Positions 46,369 through 55,030 of a stretch of DNA of 64,000 bases are shown here, piece after piece. The number at the start of each line of letters is the position of its first letter. Within the stretch, counting starts at the first letter, position 1. This DNA is from Saccharothrix longispora. Its GTDB lineage: Bacteria > Actinomycetota > Actinomycetes > Mycobacteriales > Pseudonocardiaceae. Made by a program: the position numbers and the translations under genes. The notes beneath the pieces are model-generated. The model ran no database searches. It saw only the letters and a list, made by a program, of their open reading frames with translations, and had not been told where the DNA came from. The DNA lies in assembly GCF_030852425.1 (NCBI RefSeq), contig NZ_NSDM01000011.1:124001-188000 (forward strand), written 5' to 3'.

Positions 46369-46493
46369 GGATTCGTCACCTCAACGAACGCAGGGATGGT
46401 GAATTCACCACCCACAGCGTCACTCTTACCGGTGACGCTGGCTACCCTCCGTTAGTTGGCGATCACCCAGACCATCGGGGGCGACCGAATGCC

Positions 46494-46892
46494 CTATTCG
46501 TCGCGTTCGTCCACTCCCAGCGCCCAGCGGCGCACGGGGTTGGTGAACAGCAGGAAGAGCACGAGCACGACGTACGCGCCGAGCAGCGCGCCCCACAGCT
46601 GCCGGTCCGAGGGGCCGTACATGTACCAGGCGATGCCCAGCAGGAGCAGTTGCACGACGATCGCGGGCGTGCGGCCCCAGTGCCTGCCGAGCACCAGGCC
46701 GACGCCGGCGGCGAGGATGCCGCCCGCCAGGACGGTGAAGTACGCGGCCTCGCCGAGCACCGGGCCGGGCCGGGGCGCGTCGAACGCGTGGAGGACCAGC
46801 ACCACCGCGAACGCCAGACCGGTCAACCCCTGCAACGCGGTCAGCGCGCCCGCGACGCGGACGGCCGGCGGGACCTGCTCCTGGGTCGACAC
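46494..46892 (-). CDS. small integral membrane protein
   Basis: 132 residues with four membrane segments (GALTALQGLTGLAFAVVLVL, AAYFTVLAGGILAAGVGLVL, TPAIVVQLLLLGIAWYMYG, LLGAYVVLVLFLLF). GTG 46892 has GAGGAAAGG 6 bases ahead. From its place next to the diacylglycerol kinase gene it may match M. tuberculosis Rv3217c. Its function is unknown. Confidence 0.8.
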   Translation of the reverse strand: MSTQEQVPPAVRVAGALTALQGLTGLAFAVVLVLHAFDAPRPGPVLGEAAYFTVLAGGILAAGVGLVLGRHWGRTPAIVVQLLLLGIAWYMYGPSDRQLWGALLGAYVVLVLFLLFTNPVRRWALGVDERDE

Positions 46893-47146
46893 GCTGCGCC
46901 TTTCCTCACGGTGAGTACTCGTCACGCATCGTAGGCCACCCGGTTGGCGAGTCCCGTTCGACCGCCGCAGCGGCGAAGATCGGGGGAAGTCTTCGGCGAG
47001 CCGGCGGTCGGGCCGGGGTGCACTTGTCGCTGACGTACGGCACGGCGACGGCGAAAGGAGATCTGAACCACTTTCGTGCGCTCTGATCCCTCCTACTGGG
47101 TGACACGCGATCGGCCTCAGGTCACGCGCTGTCTTACTCTGCTGGA

Positions 47147-48091
47147 GTGCGCGCACTTCTGGTGGTCAACCCGCAGGCGACGGCCACGACGCCTGCCGGC
47201 CGGGACGTGCTCGCGCACGCGCTGGCCAGCGAGGTGAAGCTCGACGTCGTCGAGACGGACTACCGCGGGCACGCGGCCGACGCCGCGGCGCTGGCCGTCG
47301 TCGAGGACTACGACCTGGTCGTGGCCCACGGCGGCGACGGCACGGTGAACGAGGTGGTCAACGGCCTGGTGCGCGACGGGGCACGACCGGGGCTCCCCAT
47401 GCTGGGCGTGGTCCCGGGCGGTTCGGCGAACGTCTTCGCGGGCGCGCTCGGCCTGCCCCGCGACCCGGTGGAGGCCACCTACCGCCTCCTCCAGGCCGTC
47501 GAGCACGGCACCAGCCGCAGGGTCAGCCTCGGCAAGGTCGCCTCCGCGGGCGGCACCGAGGAGCACGACCGCTGGTTCACCTTCAACGCGGGCGTGGGTT
47601 GGGACGCCGACGTGGTCGCGGACGTCGAGCGGCAGCGCGCCAAGGGTCGCCAGGCGTCACCCGGCCTGTACGTGCGCACCGCCCTGACCACCTACTTCAC
47701 CGAGCGCAGGCAACCCTCCTCGCTCACCGTGCAGCTCCCGGGCGAGCCGCTCTTCGAGGACGTCCGGCTGGCGTTCGTGTCCAACACCGATCCGTGGACC
47801 TACCTCGGCGACAAGGCCATCCGGCTCAACCCGAGCACCTCGTTCGACGGCGGTCTGGGCCTGTTCGCGCTGCACGGGATGGGATTCCCCACGATCGCGC
47901 GCTATGTCACGCATCTTTTGGCGACGGACGGGAACCCCAGGGGCGCGAACCTGCTCCGGCGCGACGACGTCGAGTTCGTCCGGGTGACGAGTGCCGAGCC
48001 CGTCAACCTCCAGGTCGACGGCGACCTGCTCGGGTCCTGCACCGAAGTGGAGTTCACGGGTGTCCGCGCGGCACTCACGGTGGCCGTGTGA
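47147..48091 (+). CDS. diacylglycerol/lipid kinase family protein
   Basis: 314 residues. The nucleotide motif VVAHGGDGTVNEVVNGLV is followed by the VVPGGSANVFAGALGLP loop, FTFNAGVGWDAD and a C-terminal VNLQVDGDLLGSCTEVEF. It would phosphorylate diacylglycerol or a related lipid. The position before whiB1 is conserved (Rv3218 in M. tuberculosis). TACTCT lies exactly 6 bases before the GTG, pointing to leaderless translation. Confidence 0.92.
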   Translation: MRALLVVNPQATATTPAGRDVLAHALASEVKLDVVETDYRGHAADAAALAVVEDYDLVVAHGGDGTVNEVVNGLVRDGARPGLPMLGVVPGGSANVFAGALGLPRDPVEATYRLLQAVEHGTSRRVSLGKVASAGGTEEHDRWFTFNAGVGWDADVVADVERQRAKGRQASPGLYVRTALTTYFTERRQPSSLTVQLPGEPLFEDVRLAFVSNTDPWTYLGDKAIRLNPSTSFDGGLGLFALHGMGFPTIARYVTHLLATDGNPRGANLLRRDDVEFVRVTSAEPVNLQVDGDLLGSCTEVEFTGVRAALTVAV

Positions 48092-48205
48092 CGGTTGTGA
48101 CACGTCGTGTGACCGTCGTGTGACCGGGACGCGACCGTTCCGCGACGTTACGACCTGCTGAGACGTCGCGGAGTAACCCCCTGCGTGAACTCTGTCGATC
48201 TTTCG

Positions 48206-48221
48206 GGTGAGTTCACTCACC
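48206..48221 (+). promoter_or_regulatory. CRP-like site ahead of whiB1
   Basis: GGTGAGTTCACTCACC is a 16-bp palindrome carrying the GTGA-N6-TCAC core of CRP-family sites. It lies 18 bases upstream of a perfect TTGACA. whiB1 of M. tuberculosis is known to be controlled by its CRP (Rv3676). Confidence 0.6.
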
Positions 48222-48238
48222 GGGTCAGTGCTAACCCC

Positions 48239-48244
48239 TTGACA
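48239..48244 (+). promoter_or_regulatory. -35 box of whiB1
   Basis: A perfect TTGACA. The -10 region 17-18 bases downstream (AGCATT) is weak, as expected for an activator-dependent promoter. A leader of roughly 65 bases would precede the ATG. Confidence 0.5.
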
Positions 48245-48338
48245 TCCCAGCCGTTCGTGAAAGCATTCACAAGCACCCCAAAACCGACCGCTGACGACTG
48301 GCGCGCCCTTGCGCGCGCCTAGCTGAGGAGTAGTTCCA

Positions 48339-48593
48339 ATGGACTGGCGCCACCGCGCGATCTGCCGCGACGAGGACCCCGAGCTGTTCTTCCCCGTCGG
48401 GAACAGCGGTCCTGCGCTGCTTCAGATCGCCGAGGCGAAGACCGTCTGCCGCCGCTGCCCCGTCGTCTCCGACTGCCTCGCGTGGGCACTGGAGAGCGGC
48501 CAGGACGCCGGCGTGTGGGGCGGGATGAGCGAAGACGAGCGTCGCGCCCTCAAGCGCCGCAACGCCCGCACCCGGGCTCGCAGCAACGCCTGA
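48339..48593 (+). CDS. whiB1: WhiB-family iron-sulfur transcription factor WhiB1
   Basis: 84 residues. The four cluster ligands are C9, C37, C40 and C46 (CRRCPVVSDC). The GVWGGMSEDERR turn and a basic C-terminal tail (LKRRNARTRAR) contact sigma factor and DNA. WhiB1 binds a [4Fe-4S] cluster that reacts with nitric oxide. Identity as WhiB1 rests on length and on synteny with the diacylglycerol kinase and pdtaS genes. Confidence 0.95.
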   Translation: MDWRHRAICRDEDPELFFPVGNSGPALLQIAEAKTVCRRCPVVSDCLAWALESGQDAGVWGGMSEDERRALKRRNARTRARSNA

Positions 48594-48607
48594 GCCGATA
48601 GGCCAAC

Positions 48608-48647
48608 ACGAAGGGCCCGACACCGTGCCAGGTGTCGGGCCCTTCGT
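48608..48647. terminator. terminator hairpin after whiB1
   Basis: A 17-bp perfect stem (48608-48624 with 48631-48647) and a 6-base loop lie 15 bases past the whiB1 stop and 72 bases past the converging pdtaS stop. Confidence 0.9.
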
Positions 48648-48719
48648 CTTGTTGCACACCCTCCCGCATGACCACGTGACCCCGCTGAGGCAGGTAGGCC
48701 ACGTGTGCACGGGAGCAGT

Positions 48720-50198
48720 CTAACGCCGTGCCCTGAGCGGCACGCGCAGGACCGCCTCTGTACCGCCCTTGGGCCGCCTCCGCAAGCTCAACGAGCCCCT
48801 GAGTTCGGATTCCACCAGCGTCCTGACGATCTGGAGACCGAGCCGGTCGGTGCGCTCCAGCGAGAACCCCTGCGGCAGGCCGCGGCCGTCGTCGGAGATC
48901 ACCACGTCGAGCCACTTGGCCGAGCGCTCGGCGTGCACGACCACCTCGCCGCGCTGCCCGGGGTGGTAGGCGTGCTCGAACGCGTTCTGCACGAGCTCGG
49001 TCAGCACCATCACCAGCGGCGTGGCCAGCTCGGCCTGCACGATGCCGAACGGCCCCTCGCGGCGCACCACGACCTGCGACTCGGTGGCGGCCACGTCGGA
49101 CATCATCGGGATGACCTTGTCGACCACGTCGTCCAGGTCCACCCGCTCGTCCACCGACATGGACAGCGTCTCGTGCACCAGGGCGATCGAGGTGACACGG
49201 CGCACCGACTCGGCGAGCGCCTCGCGGGCCTCCTCGCTGCTGGTGCGGCGGCTCTGCAACCGCAGCAGCGCGGCCACGGTCTGGAGGTTGTTCTTCACCC
49301 GGTGGTGGATCTCGCGGATCGTCGCGTCCTTGGACATCAGGGCGCGGTCGCGGCGGCGGACCTCGGTCACGTCGCGGCACAGCACCAGCGCGCCCGCCGC
49401 GCTGCCCCTCGGCCGCAGCGGCAGCGCCCGGAACAGCACCGCGGCGCCCCGGCGCGACTCGGCCTCGATGCGCATCGACGGCTGCCCGTCCAGGGCCGCC
49501 CGGATGCGCTGGGCGACCTCGGTGGCGTCGAACGGGTCCCCGATCAGCGACCGCGTCAACGGCGCCAGGTGCACTCCCACCAGGTCGGACGCGTGTCCCA
49601 TCCGGTGGTAGGCGCTCAGCGCGTTGGGGCTCGCGAACACCACCGCGCCGGACGCGTCGAGGCGGATCAGGCCGTCACCGACGCGCGGGCTGGTGTGCAC
49701 GTCCGGGGACGGCTCGGTGGTGGGGAACGTGCCGTCGGAGATCATCTGGCACAGGTCGGCGGCGCTGCCCAGGTAGGAGATCTCCAGCGGGCTCGGCACG
49801 CGCGGCACGGCCAGGTTCGTGTTGCGGCTCAGGACGGCGATGACCTCGTCGTGCCGCTTCACCGGGATGGCCTCGCGGCGGACCGGCACGCCGAGGTGCC
49901 AGCGCGGGTCCTCCTCGCGGCAGATCCGCGCCTCGGCCATGGCGCGGCGCAGCTGGGGGTGCTCGTCAACGCCCACCGTGCTGCCCACGACGTCCTCGGG
50001 GTGCGCGGTCGGCGCCGTGGTGGGCCTGGCCTGGGCGACGCACAGGAACGTGTCGTCGTCCAGCGGCACCCACAGGAGGAAGTCGGCGAAGCTGAGGTCC
50101 GAGAGCAGTTGCCACTCGGCCACCACCAGCTGGAGGTGGTCGACGGCGGCGCCGGAGAGCTTGGTGTGCTCGGCCAGCAGGTCGGTGAGCGTGGACAG
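48720..50198 (-). CDS. pdtaS: PdtaS-type sensor histidine kinase, probable CTG start
   Basis: About 492 residues. An N-terminal GAF domain and a PAS domain (DGLIRLDASGAVVFASPNALSAYHRMG) precede a HisKA_2 helix with the phospho-His in IREIHHRVKNNLQTVAALLRLQ and a HATPase domain (VISDDGRGLPQGF). Like its M. tuberculosis counterpart it should signal to a PdtaR-type antiterminator encoded elsewhere. Homologues begin (M)STL-x-DLLAEHT. Here STLTDLLAEHTKL is encoded directly after a CTG (50198), which itself follows the TAG of the biotinyl gene. The first GTG (50126) would delete 24 conserved residues. Confidence 0.88.
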   Translation of the reverse strand: MSTLTDLLAEHTKLSGAAVDHLQLVVAEWQLLSDLSFADFLLWVPLDDDTFLCVAQARPTTAPTAHPEDVVGSTVGVDEHPQLRRAMAEARICREEDPRWHLGVPVRREAIPVKRHDEVIAVLSRNTNLAVPRVPSPLEISYLGSAADLCQMISDGTFPTTEPSPDVHTSPRVGDGLIRLDASGAVVFASPNALSAYHRMGHASDLVGVHLAPLTRSLIGDPFDATEVAQRIRAALDGQPSMRIEAESRRGAAVLFRALPLRPRGSAAGALVLCRDVTEVRRRDRALMSKDATIREIHHRVKNNLQTVAALLRLQSRRTSSEEAREALAESVRRVTSIALVHETLSMSVDERVDLDDVVDKVIPMMSDVAATESQVVVRREGPFGIVQAELATPLVMVLTELVQNAFEHAYHPGQRGEVVVHAERSAKWLDVVISDDGRGLPQGFSLERTDRLGLQIVRTLVESELRGSLSLRRRPKGGTEAVLRVPLRARR

Positions 50199-50414
50199 CT
50201 ACTCCACCACCGCGATCAGGTCGCCCTCCTGCACCACGTCGCCCGTGGCGACCGCGATGCGGGTGATCCTGCCCGAACCCTCCGGCAGGACCGGGATCTC
50301 CATCTTCATGCTCTCCAGCACGACGACGGTGGTCTCGTGCGTGACCTCGTCACCCTCGCGCACGGCGATCTGCGCCACGTTGGCGACGATCTCGGCCCTG
50401 ATCTCCTCGGCCAT
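50199..50414 (-). CDS. biotin/lipoyl carrier protein
   Basis: A 71-residue single biotinyl domain: VTHETTVVVLESMKMEIPVLPE with the acceptor Lys in ESMKM, then VATGDVVQEGDLIAVVE. It corresponds to the M. tuberculosis Rv3221c (TB7.3) carrier beside pdtaS. The partner carboxylase is encoded elsewhere. Its stop codon abuts the pdtaS start region, so the two genes form an operon. Confidence 0.93.
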   Translation of the reverse strand: MAEEIRAEIVANVAQIAVREGDEVTHETTVVVLESMKMEIPVLPEGSGRITRIAVATGDVVQEGDLIAVVE

Positions 50415-50521
50415 GGCCCTCCTTCGCTCGCGACCATCCAACCACGATTCAGACCCGGTGCCGCGCACTTCCGCGCGCGTGACACACTGTCGGGAGGTAG
50501 TTCGAGCACTAGGAGAACCCC

Positions 50522-50596
50522 ATGTCGAAGCGTGCCCGCAAGCGCCGCGACCGCAAGAAGGGTGGCGCCAACCACGGGAAGCGCCCCAACGCCTGA
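50522..50596 (+). CDS. 50S ribosomal protein bL37
   Basis: A 24-residue, strongly basic peptide that starts MSKRARKRRDRKK and ends ANHGKRPNA. This matches the tiny actinobacterial large-subunit protein bL37 first seen in mycobacterial ribosome structures. An AGGAGA ribosome site precedes the ATG and a strong terminator follows. It is too short for most gene finders. It lies between the divergent biotinyl gene and the converging rsrA gene. Confidence 0.88.
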   Translation: MSKRARKRRDRKKGGANHGKRPNA

Positions 50597-50612
50597 TCAA
50601 CGCTCAGCGCGT

Positions 50613-50648
50613 GCGAAGGCCCCGGAGCCGCGGCTCCGGGGCCTTCGC
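50613..50648. terminator. bidirectional terminator hairpin
   Basis: A perfect 17-bp stem (50613-50629 with 50632-50648) lies between the bL37 stop and the converging rsrA stop. Confidence 0.9.
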
Positions 50649-50673
50649 GTTCCTTCCGGTCCTCGCGGGCGCG

Positions 50674-50976
50674 CTACTCGGCCGTGGTGGTCGTGATCCT
50701 CGTCGTGCGGACCTCGACGACCTCCACGACGGCCTGCTGGAGGCGCGTCCGCAGCCGCTGCTTGAGCTCCTCCGGCGCCAGCTCGCCACCGCACTTGCGG
50801 GCCAGCAGGGCCTTGAGGTGCTCCTCGATGCCGTACTGCTCCAGGCACGGGTGGCACTCGTTCAAGTGGGCCGCGAGCAGCGCCTTGCGCTTCTCGTCGC
50901 ACTCGTGGTCGAGGAACAGGTACACCTCGGCCAGGACCTCGGAGCAGTCGGTCTCGTGGTGTTCGCCGCAGCTCAT
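50674..50976 (-). CDS. rsrA: zinc-binding redox-sensing anti-sigma factor RsrA
   Basis: A 100-residue ZAS-family anti-sigma factor. The key residues C11, H37, C41 and C44 (H-x3-C-x2-C in AHLNECHPC) carry the same numbers as in Streptomyces RsrA, and C3 is also present. Oxidation of the Cys residues releases SigR. The ATG overlaps the sigR stop by 4 bases, giving stoichiometric co-translation. Confidence 0.94.
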   Translation of the reverse strand: MSCGEHHETDCSEVLAEVYLFLDHECDEKRKALLAAHLNECHPCLEQYGIEEHLKALLARKCGGELAPEELKQRLRTRLQQAVVEVVEVRTTRITTTTAE

Positions 50977-51599
50977 CGCCCCGCCACCTCCGCCTGCCCG
51001 TCCCGGAGGAAACCGCGCTCGCGCGCGACGTCCGCGAGCTGCTCGCGGAGCTGCCTGCGGCCCCGGTGCAACCGGGACATCACGGTGCCGATGGGGGTGC
51101 CCATGATGTCTGCGATCTCCTTGTACGCGAAGCCCTCGACGTCGGCCAGGTAGACCGCGATCCGGAACTCCTCGGGCAGTCTCTGCAGGGCGTCCTTGAC
51201 GTCCGAGTCCGGCAACCGGTCGAGCGCGTCGACCTCCGCCGAGCGCAGGCCGGACGACGTGTGGCTCTCCGCCTGGGCGAGCTGCCAGTCGGTGATCTCG
51301 TCGGTCGGCTGCTGCTGCGGCTGGCGCTGCTTCTTGCGGTAGCCGTTGATGTAGGTGTTCGTGAGGATGCGGTACAGCCAGGCCTTCAGGTTCGTGCCCC
51401 GGGAGAAGGACGCGAACGCCGAGTACGCCTTGAGGAAGGTCTCCTGGACCAGGTCCTCGGCGTCGGCCGGGTTGCGGGTCATCCGCAGGGCAGCCGAGTA
51501 CAACTGGTCGAGCATCGGCATGGCGTCGCGCTCGAACCTGGCCGCGCGCTCCTCCGCTGTCTCGTCCGTCGGCGTGTCCTGCGTTCGCGTGGCTGGCAC
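50973..51599 (-). CDS. sigR: RNA polymerase sigma factor SigR (SigH-like)
   Basis: A 208-residue ECF sigma factor for thiol-oxidative stress. Region 2 shows [30 protein letters not shown] and [23 protein letters not shown]. Region 4 shows [44 protein letters not shown] 51599 has AAGGGAG 5 bases ahead. The frame stays open upstream to starts at 51743 and beyond, and a SigR-type promoter lies at 51768-51794. A longer SigR' form is therefore possible, as in Streptomyces. Confidence 0.95.
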   Translation of the reverse strand: MPATRTQDTPTDETAEERAARFERDAMPMLDQLYSAALRMTRNPADAEDLVQETFLKAYSAFASFSRGTNLKAWLYRILTNTYINGYRKKQRQPQQQPTDEITDWQLAQAESHTSSGLRSAEVDALDRLPDSDVKDALQRLPEEFRIAVYLADVEGFAYKEIADIMGTPIGTVMSRLHRGRRQLREQLADVARERGFLRDGQAEVAGR

Positions 51600-51767
51600 C
51601 GCGCTCCCTTCCCACCGGCCGGTGGGCGCGGTGGCCAAAGCTGTCTGGGACGCGTTCGAGGATACGCGGCGGGCGCCCGGTCGGCAGTGAGCCGACCCAC
51701 GCGGCGGGCGGGCCTTGACCTGCCTCGCGGCCTGCTGATCCATCACCTCGGTAGCCACACCCGCACC

Positions 51768-51794
51768 AACGCCCGGCCCGCTCCGGGCATTCCC
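51768..51794 (-). promoter_or_regulatory. SigR-dependent promoter of sigR
   Basis: On the minus strand GGGAAT (51794-51789) and GTT (51770-51768) are separated by exactly 18 bases, matching the SigR/SigH consensus GGGAAT-N18/19-GTT. It lies about 170 bases ahead of the short sigR start and about 25 ahead of an in-frame ATG at 51743. Confidence 0.75.
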
Positions 51795-51813
51795 TCGGCT
51801 AGGGTGCGTGATC

Positions 51814-52290
51814 ATGGCCGGACGTGGGACGCCCGCCACCGCGTTGCTGGACAAGCAGAAGGTGGCCCACACGCTGCACGCCTACGAGCACGACCCGCGG
51901 CACGAGTCGTACGGGCTGGAGGCGGCCGAGGCGCTCGGCGTCCCACCCGGACGCGTGTTCAAGACGCTCGTCGCGGACGTGGACGGCAAGCTCGCCGTCG
52001 GCGTGGTGCCGGTCACCGGCCAGCTGGACCTGAAGGCGCTGGCGGCGGCCCTGGGCGGCAAGAAGGCGAAGATGGCCGAGGTCGCGGCGGCCGAGCGCGC
52101 CACCGGGTACGTGGCGGGCGGCATCTCGCCGCTGGGCCAGAAGAAGCGCCTGCCGCTGGTGCTCGACGCGTCGGCGGAGGGCTTCGACACCGTGTACTGC
52201 TCGGCCGGGCGGCGCGGGCTGGAGGTCGAACTGGCGCCGGCCGACCTGCTGCGGCTCACCGGTGGCGTGGTGGCCCCGATCTCGGCCTAG
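51814..52290 (+). CDS. ybaK: Cys-tRNA(Pro)/aminoacyl-tRNA deacylase, YbaK type
   Basis: 158 residues of the YbaK/EbsC editing family. It shows [63 protein letters not shown] with the catalytic Lys region, and [23 protein letters not shown]. It clears mischarged Cys-tRNA(Pro). ATG 51814 is preferred since TAGGGT lies 9 bases ahead; GTG 51808 is possible. It is divergent from sigR, and the SigR promoter lies in the shared gap. Confidence 0.93.
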   Translation: MAGRGTPATALLDKQKVAHTLHAYEHDPRHESYGLEAAEALGVPPGRVFKTLVADVDGKLAVGVVPVTGQLDLKALAAALGGKKAKMAEVAAAERATGYVAGGISPLGQKKRLPLVLDASAEGFDTVYCSAGRRGLEVELAPADLLRLTGGVVAPISA

Positions 52291-52305
52291 ACCTCCGGGG
52301 GTGCC

Positions 52306-52920
52306 CTAGACCTCCAGGGGACGCAGCACGCGGGCCAGCCACTCGCCGACGGCCCGGTGCACGCCGTCCAGGTCGGCCTTGAGGTTGTGGTCGCCGGGCA
52401 GCACCACGACCTCGCGGTGGTGCGCGGGACCGGGCCGGCCGAACGGGTCGTTCTCGCCCTGCACCACCAGCGCGGACACCTCGACGGCGTCCAGTTCGGG
52501 CAGCCGGGTCCTCTCCGGCTTGCCCGGTGGGTGCACGGGGAACGCCAGGCACAGCACGGCGACCGCCTGCCCCTCCACCGACGTCCGGCAGGCCACCCGG
52601 GCGCCCGAGGACCGGCCGCCGAACACCAGCGGCAGGTCGTCGAACCAGCGGCTGCCCAGGTCGTCCGCCACGGCCAGCCACGCCGCGTCGAGGTGGGTCG
52701 CGGGCGCGGGCGCGCGACGGCCCGCGACCCGGTAGGGCTGCTCGACCAGCGCGACGTGCACGCCGGCGCCCACCGCCGCGCGCGCGGCGGCGACCAGGTC
52801 GGGAGCGGCGATGCCGCCGCCCGCGCCGTGGCCGAGCAGCAGCGCCGCCCGTCCCTCCGGCGCGCAGTGCAGCACGGCCCGCGCGGGGCCGTGCGGGGTG
52901 TCGACGACGCGGGATGTCAT
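52306..52920 (-). CDS. alpha/beta-hydrolase family protein
   Basis: 204 residues. It resembles the small KANL3/Tex30-like hydrolase group: LLLGHGAGGGIAAPDLVA (oxyanion loop), nucleophile region VFGGRSSGARVACRT, LVVQGENDPFGRP and a C-terminal His in VLPGDHNLKADLDG. No signal peptide is present. The ATG overlaps the SRAP gene stop by 4 bases, so it may assist that repair protein or simply share its transcript. Confidence 0.85.
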   Translation of the reverse strand: MTSRVVDTPHGPARAVLHCAPEGRAALLLGHGAGGGIAAPDLVAAARAAVGAGVHVALVEQPYRVAGRRAPAPATHLDAAWLAVADDLGSRWFDDLPLVFGGRSSGARVACRTSVEGQAVAVLCLAFPVHPPGKPERTRLPELDAVEVSALVVQGENDPFGRPGPAHHREVVVLPGDHNLKADLDGVHRAVGEWLARVLRPLEV

Positions 52921-53678
52921 GACAGCTCGAACAAGGTGGGCTCCGGTTTCTCGGACTCCCCCAGCGCGACCGCGTCCATGAGGGACGGGTCGTTGTTCCT
53001 GATGCTGTTGACCCGCGTCGACACCGGCCGCAGCTCCAGCGCCGCGACCAGGTCGGGGTCGGGCGCGAGCAGGTCGGACGGGTCGGCGTTGTCCGGGTCC
53101 AGCCACGCCGACCAGCGGTCGCGCGGCAGCACGAGCGGCATGCGGTGGTGGACGGTCGCCATCTCGCCGATGGCGTCGGTGGTGAGCACGGCGAAGGTGA
53201 TGACCGGCTTGCGCTCGTCACCCTCCTGCTGCCACCACACCGACCAGACGCCCGCCATGGCGAGGCTGCTGCCGTCGCCCGGGTTGATGAAGTACGGCTG
53301 CTTGCGGCCCTCGCCGGGCTGCCACTCGTACCAGCCTGCGGCCGGGACGATGCACCGGCGCTTGGCCGCCGAGTCGCGGTAGGCGGGCTTGGTGAGCACG
53401 CTCTCCGACCGGGCGTTGATCATCTTCGCGGCGCCGGACAGGTCCTTGGCCCAGTGCGGCACGAGGCCCCAGCGCATCGTGCGGACGCTGCGCTCGGTGG
53501 TGCCCGGGTCCGGGTTGCCCTCCTCGTCGCGCGGGTGGCGCTCGACGACCGCGGGCACGTGCTTCGTCGGCGCGACGTTGAAGTCGGGCCCGGGCGCGTC
53601 GCCCTCCGTCCCGTCCACCGCGTCGAACTCGGCCGCGAGGAGCGCCGGGTTCTTGGTGGAGGCGTACCTGCCGCACAC
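52917..53678 (-). CDS. SRAP-family abasic-site protein (HMCES/YedK)
   Basis: 253 residues. The start must be GTG 53678 because it puts the catalytic Cys at position 2 (MCGRYAS), and it has GGAGG 8 bases ahead. Other SRAP motifs are present: [30 protein letters not shown], the Glu in AAGWYEW, and VHHRMPLVL. It forms a stable thiazolidine crosslink with abasic sites in single-stranded DNA. It is syntenic with Rv3226c next to aroA. Confidence 0.95.
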   Translation of the reverse strand: MCGRYASTKNPALLAAEFDAVDGTEGDAPGPDFNVAPTKHVPAVVERHPRDEEGNPDPGTTERSVRTMRWGLVPHWAKDLSGAAKMINARSESVLTKPAYRDSAAKRRCIVPAAGWYEWQPGEGRKQPYFINPGDGSSLAMAGVWSVWWQQEGDERKPVITFAVLTTDAIGEMATVHHRMPLVLPRDRWSAWLDPDNADPSDLLAPDPDLVAALELRPVSTRVNSIRNNDPSLMDAVALGESEKPEPTLFELS

Positions 53679-53763
53679 AACGATCACCTCCGAGGGTAGT
53701 CATCGTCGCACGTCGGAAAGCCCGGTGCGAGCCGTCGACCACCCCATGCGGAATCATCGACCC

Positions 53764-55029
53764 ATGACTCAGCAGTGGTCCGCTCCCACCGCCGACGGCC
53801 CCGTGCGCGCGACGGTACCCGTGCCCGGTTCCAAGTCGATCACCAACCGCGCGCTCGTGCTCGCCGCGCTGGCCGACGGCCCGTCGACCGTGCACGCGCC
53901 GTTGCGCAGCCGCGACACCACGCTGATGGCCGCGGCCCTGGGGTCCCTGGGGGTCGGGTTCACCGACGGCGCGGACGGCTCGTGGCGGGTCGTGCCCGGC
54001 GCGATGCGCGGTCCGGCGCGGGTGGACTGCGGTCTGGCGGGCACCGTGATGCGCTTCCTGCCGCCCGCCGCGGCGCTCGCGGTCGGCGACGTCGTGTTCG
54101 ACGGCGACCCGCACGCGCGGACCCGGCCGATGAGCACGATCCTCGGCGCGCTGCGCGCCCTGGGCGCCGACGTGGACGGCGACTCGCTGCCGTTCACGCT
54201 GCACGGCAAGGGCGGCCTGCCGGGCGGCGAGGTCACCATCGACGCCTCGGCGTCGTCCCAGTTCGTGTCCGGGCTGCTGCTGTCGGGCGCGCGGTACGAG
54301 GGCGGGCTGACCGTCCGCCACTCCGGCCCGCCGGTGCCGTCGCTGCCCCACATCGGGATGACCGTCGCGATGCTGCGCGAGGCGGGCGTGGTGGTGGACG
54401 CGTCCACCCCGGACGCGTGGCGGGTCGAGCCCGGTGCCGTGGCCGGTCGCGAGTGGCACGTGGAGCCGGACCTGTCCAACGCGACGCCGTTCCTGGCGGC
54501 GGCGGCCGTGACGGGCGGGTCGGTGACCATCCCCGGCTGGCCGGCGGGGACCACCCAGCCGGGTGGGGCGGCGCGGGAGCTGTTCGAGCGCATGGGGTGC
54601 TCCGTCGTGCTGACCGGCGACGGGCTGGTGCTGACCGGCCCGGACCGGCTCACCGGCCTGGACGTGGACCTGCGCGACGAGAGCGAGCTGACGCCGACCG
54701 TGGTGGCGCTGGCGGCGCTGGCCGACGGCCCCTCGCGCATCCGGGGCGTCGCGCACATCCGGGGCCACGAGACCGACCGCATCGCCGCGCTGGTCGCCGA
54801 GGTCAACCGGCTGGGCGGTGACGCGGAGGAGACCGACGACGGCCTGGTCGTCCGGCCCCGGCCGCTGCGCGGGGGCGAGTGGCGGGCCTACGCCGACCAC
54901 CGGATGGCCACGGCCGGCGCGATCATCGGCCTGGTGGTGGACGGGGTGTCCGTGGACGACATCGGGTCGACGACGAAGACGATCCCCGACTTCCCGGGGA
55001 TGTGGGCGACGATGCTCGGGACGCGCTGA
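53764..55029 (+). CDS. aroA: 3-phosphoshikimate 1-carboxyvinyltransferase (EPSP synthase)
   Basis: A 421-residue shikimate-pathway enzyme. It shows [37 protein letters not shown] (PEP loop), [24 protein letters not shown], the catalytic Asp-Glu in [24 protein letters not shown] and [23 protein letters not shown] lies exactly 6 bases ahead of the ATG. rsgA follows after one spacer base, as in M. tuberculosis Rv3227-Rv3228. Confidence 0.97.
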   Translation: MTQQWSAPTADGPVRATVPVPGSKSITNRALVLAALADGPSTVHAPLRSRDTTLMAAALGSLGVGFTDGADGSWRVVPGAMRGPARVDCGLAGTVMRFLPPAAALAVGDVVFDGDPHARTRPMSTILGALRALGADVDGDSLPFTLHGKGGLPGGEVTIDASASSQFVSGLLLSGARYEGGLTVRHSGPPVPSLPHIGMTVAMLREAGVVVDASTPDAWRVEPGAVAGREWHVEPDLSNATPFLAAAAVTGGSVTIPGWPAGTTQPGGAARELFERMGCSVVLTGDGLVLTGPDRLTGLDVDLRDESELTPTVVALAALADGPSRIRGVAHIRGHETDRIAALVAEVNRLGGDAEETDDGLVVRPRPLRGGEWRAYADHRMATAGAIIGLVVDGVSVDDIGSTTKTIPDFPGMWATMLGTR

Positions 55030-55030
55030 C

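Noticed and set aside
50126-50128. GTG 50126 as the pdtaS start
   Set aside because: It removes the conserved STLxDLLAEHT N terminus encoded in the same frame directly upstream.
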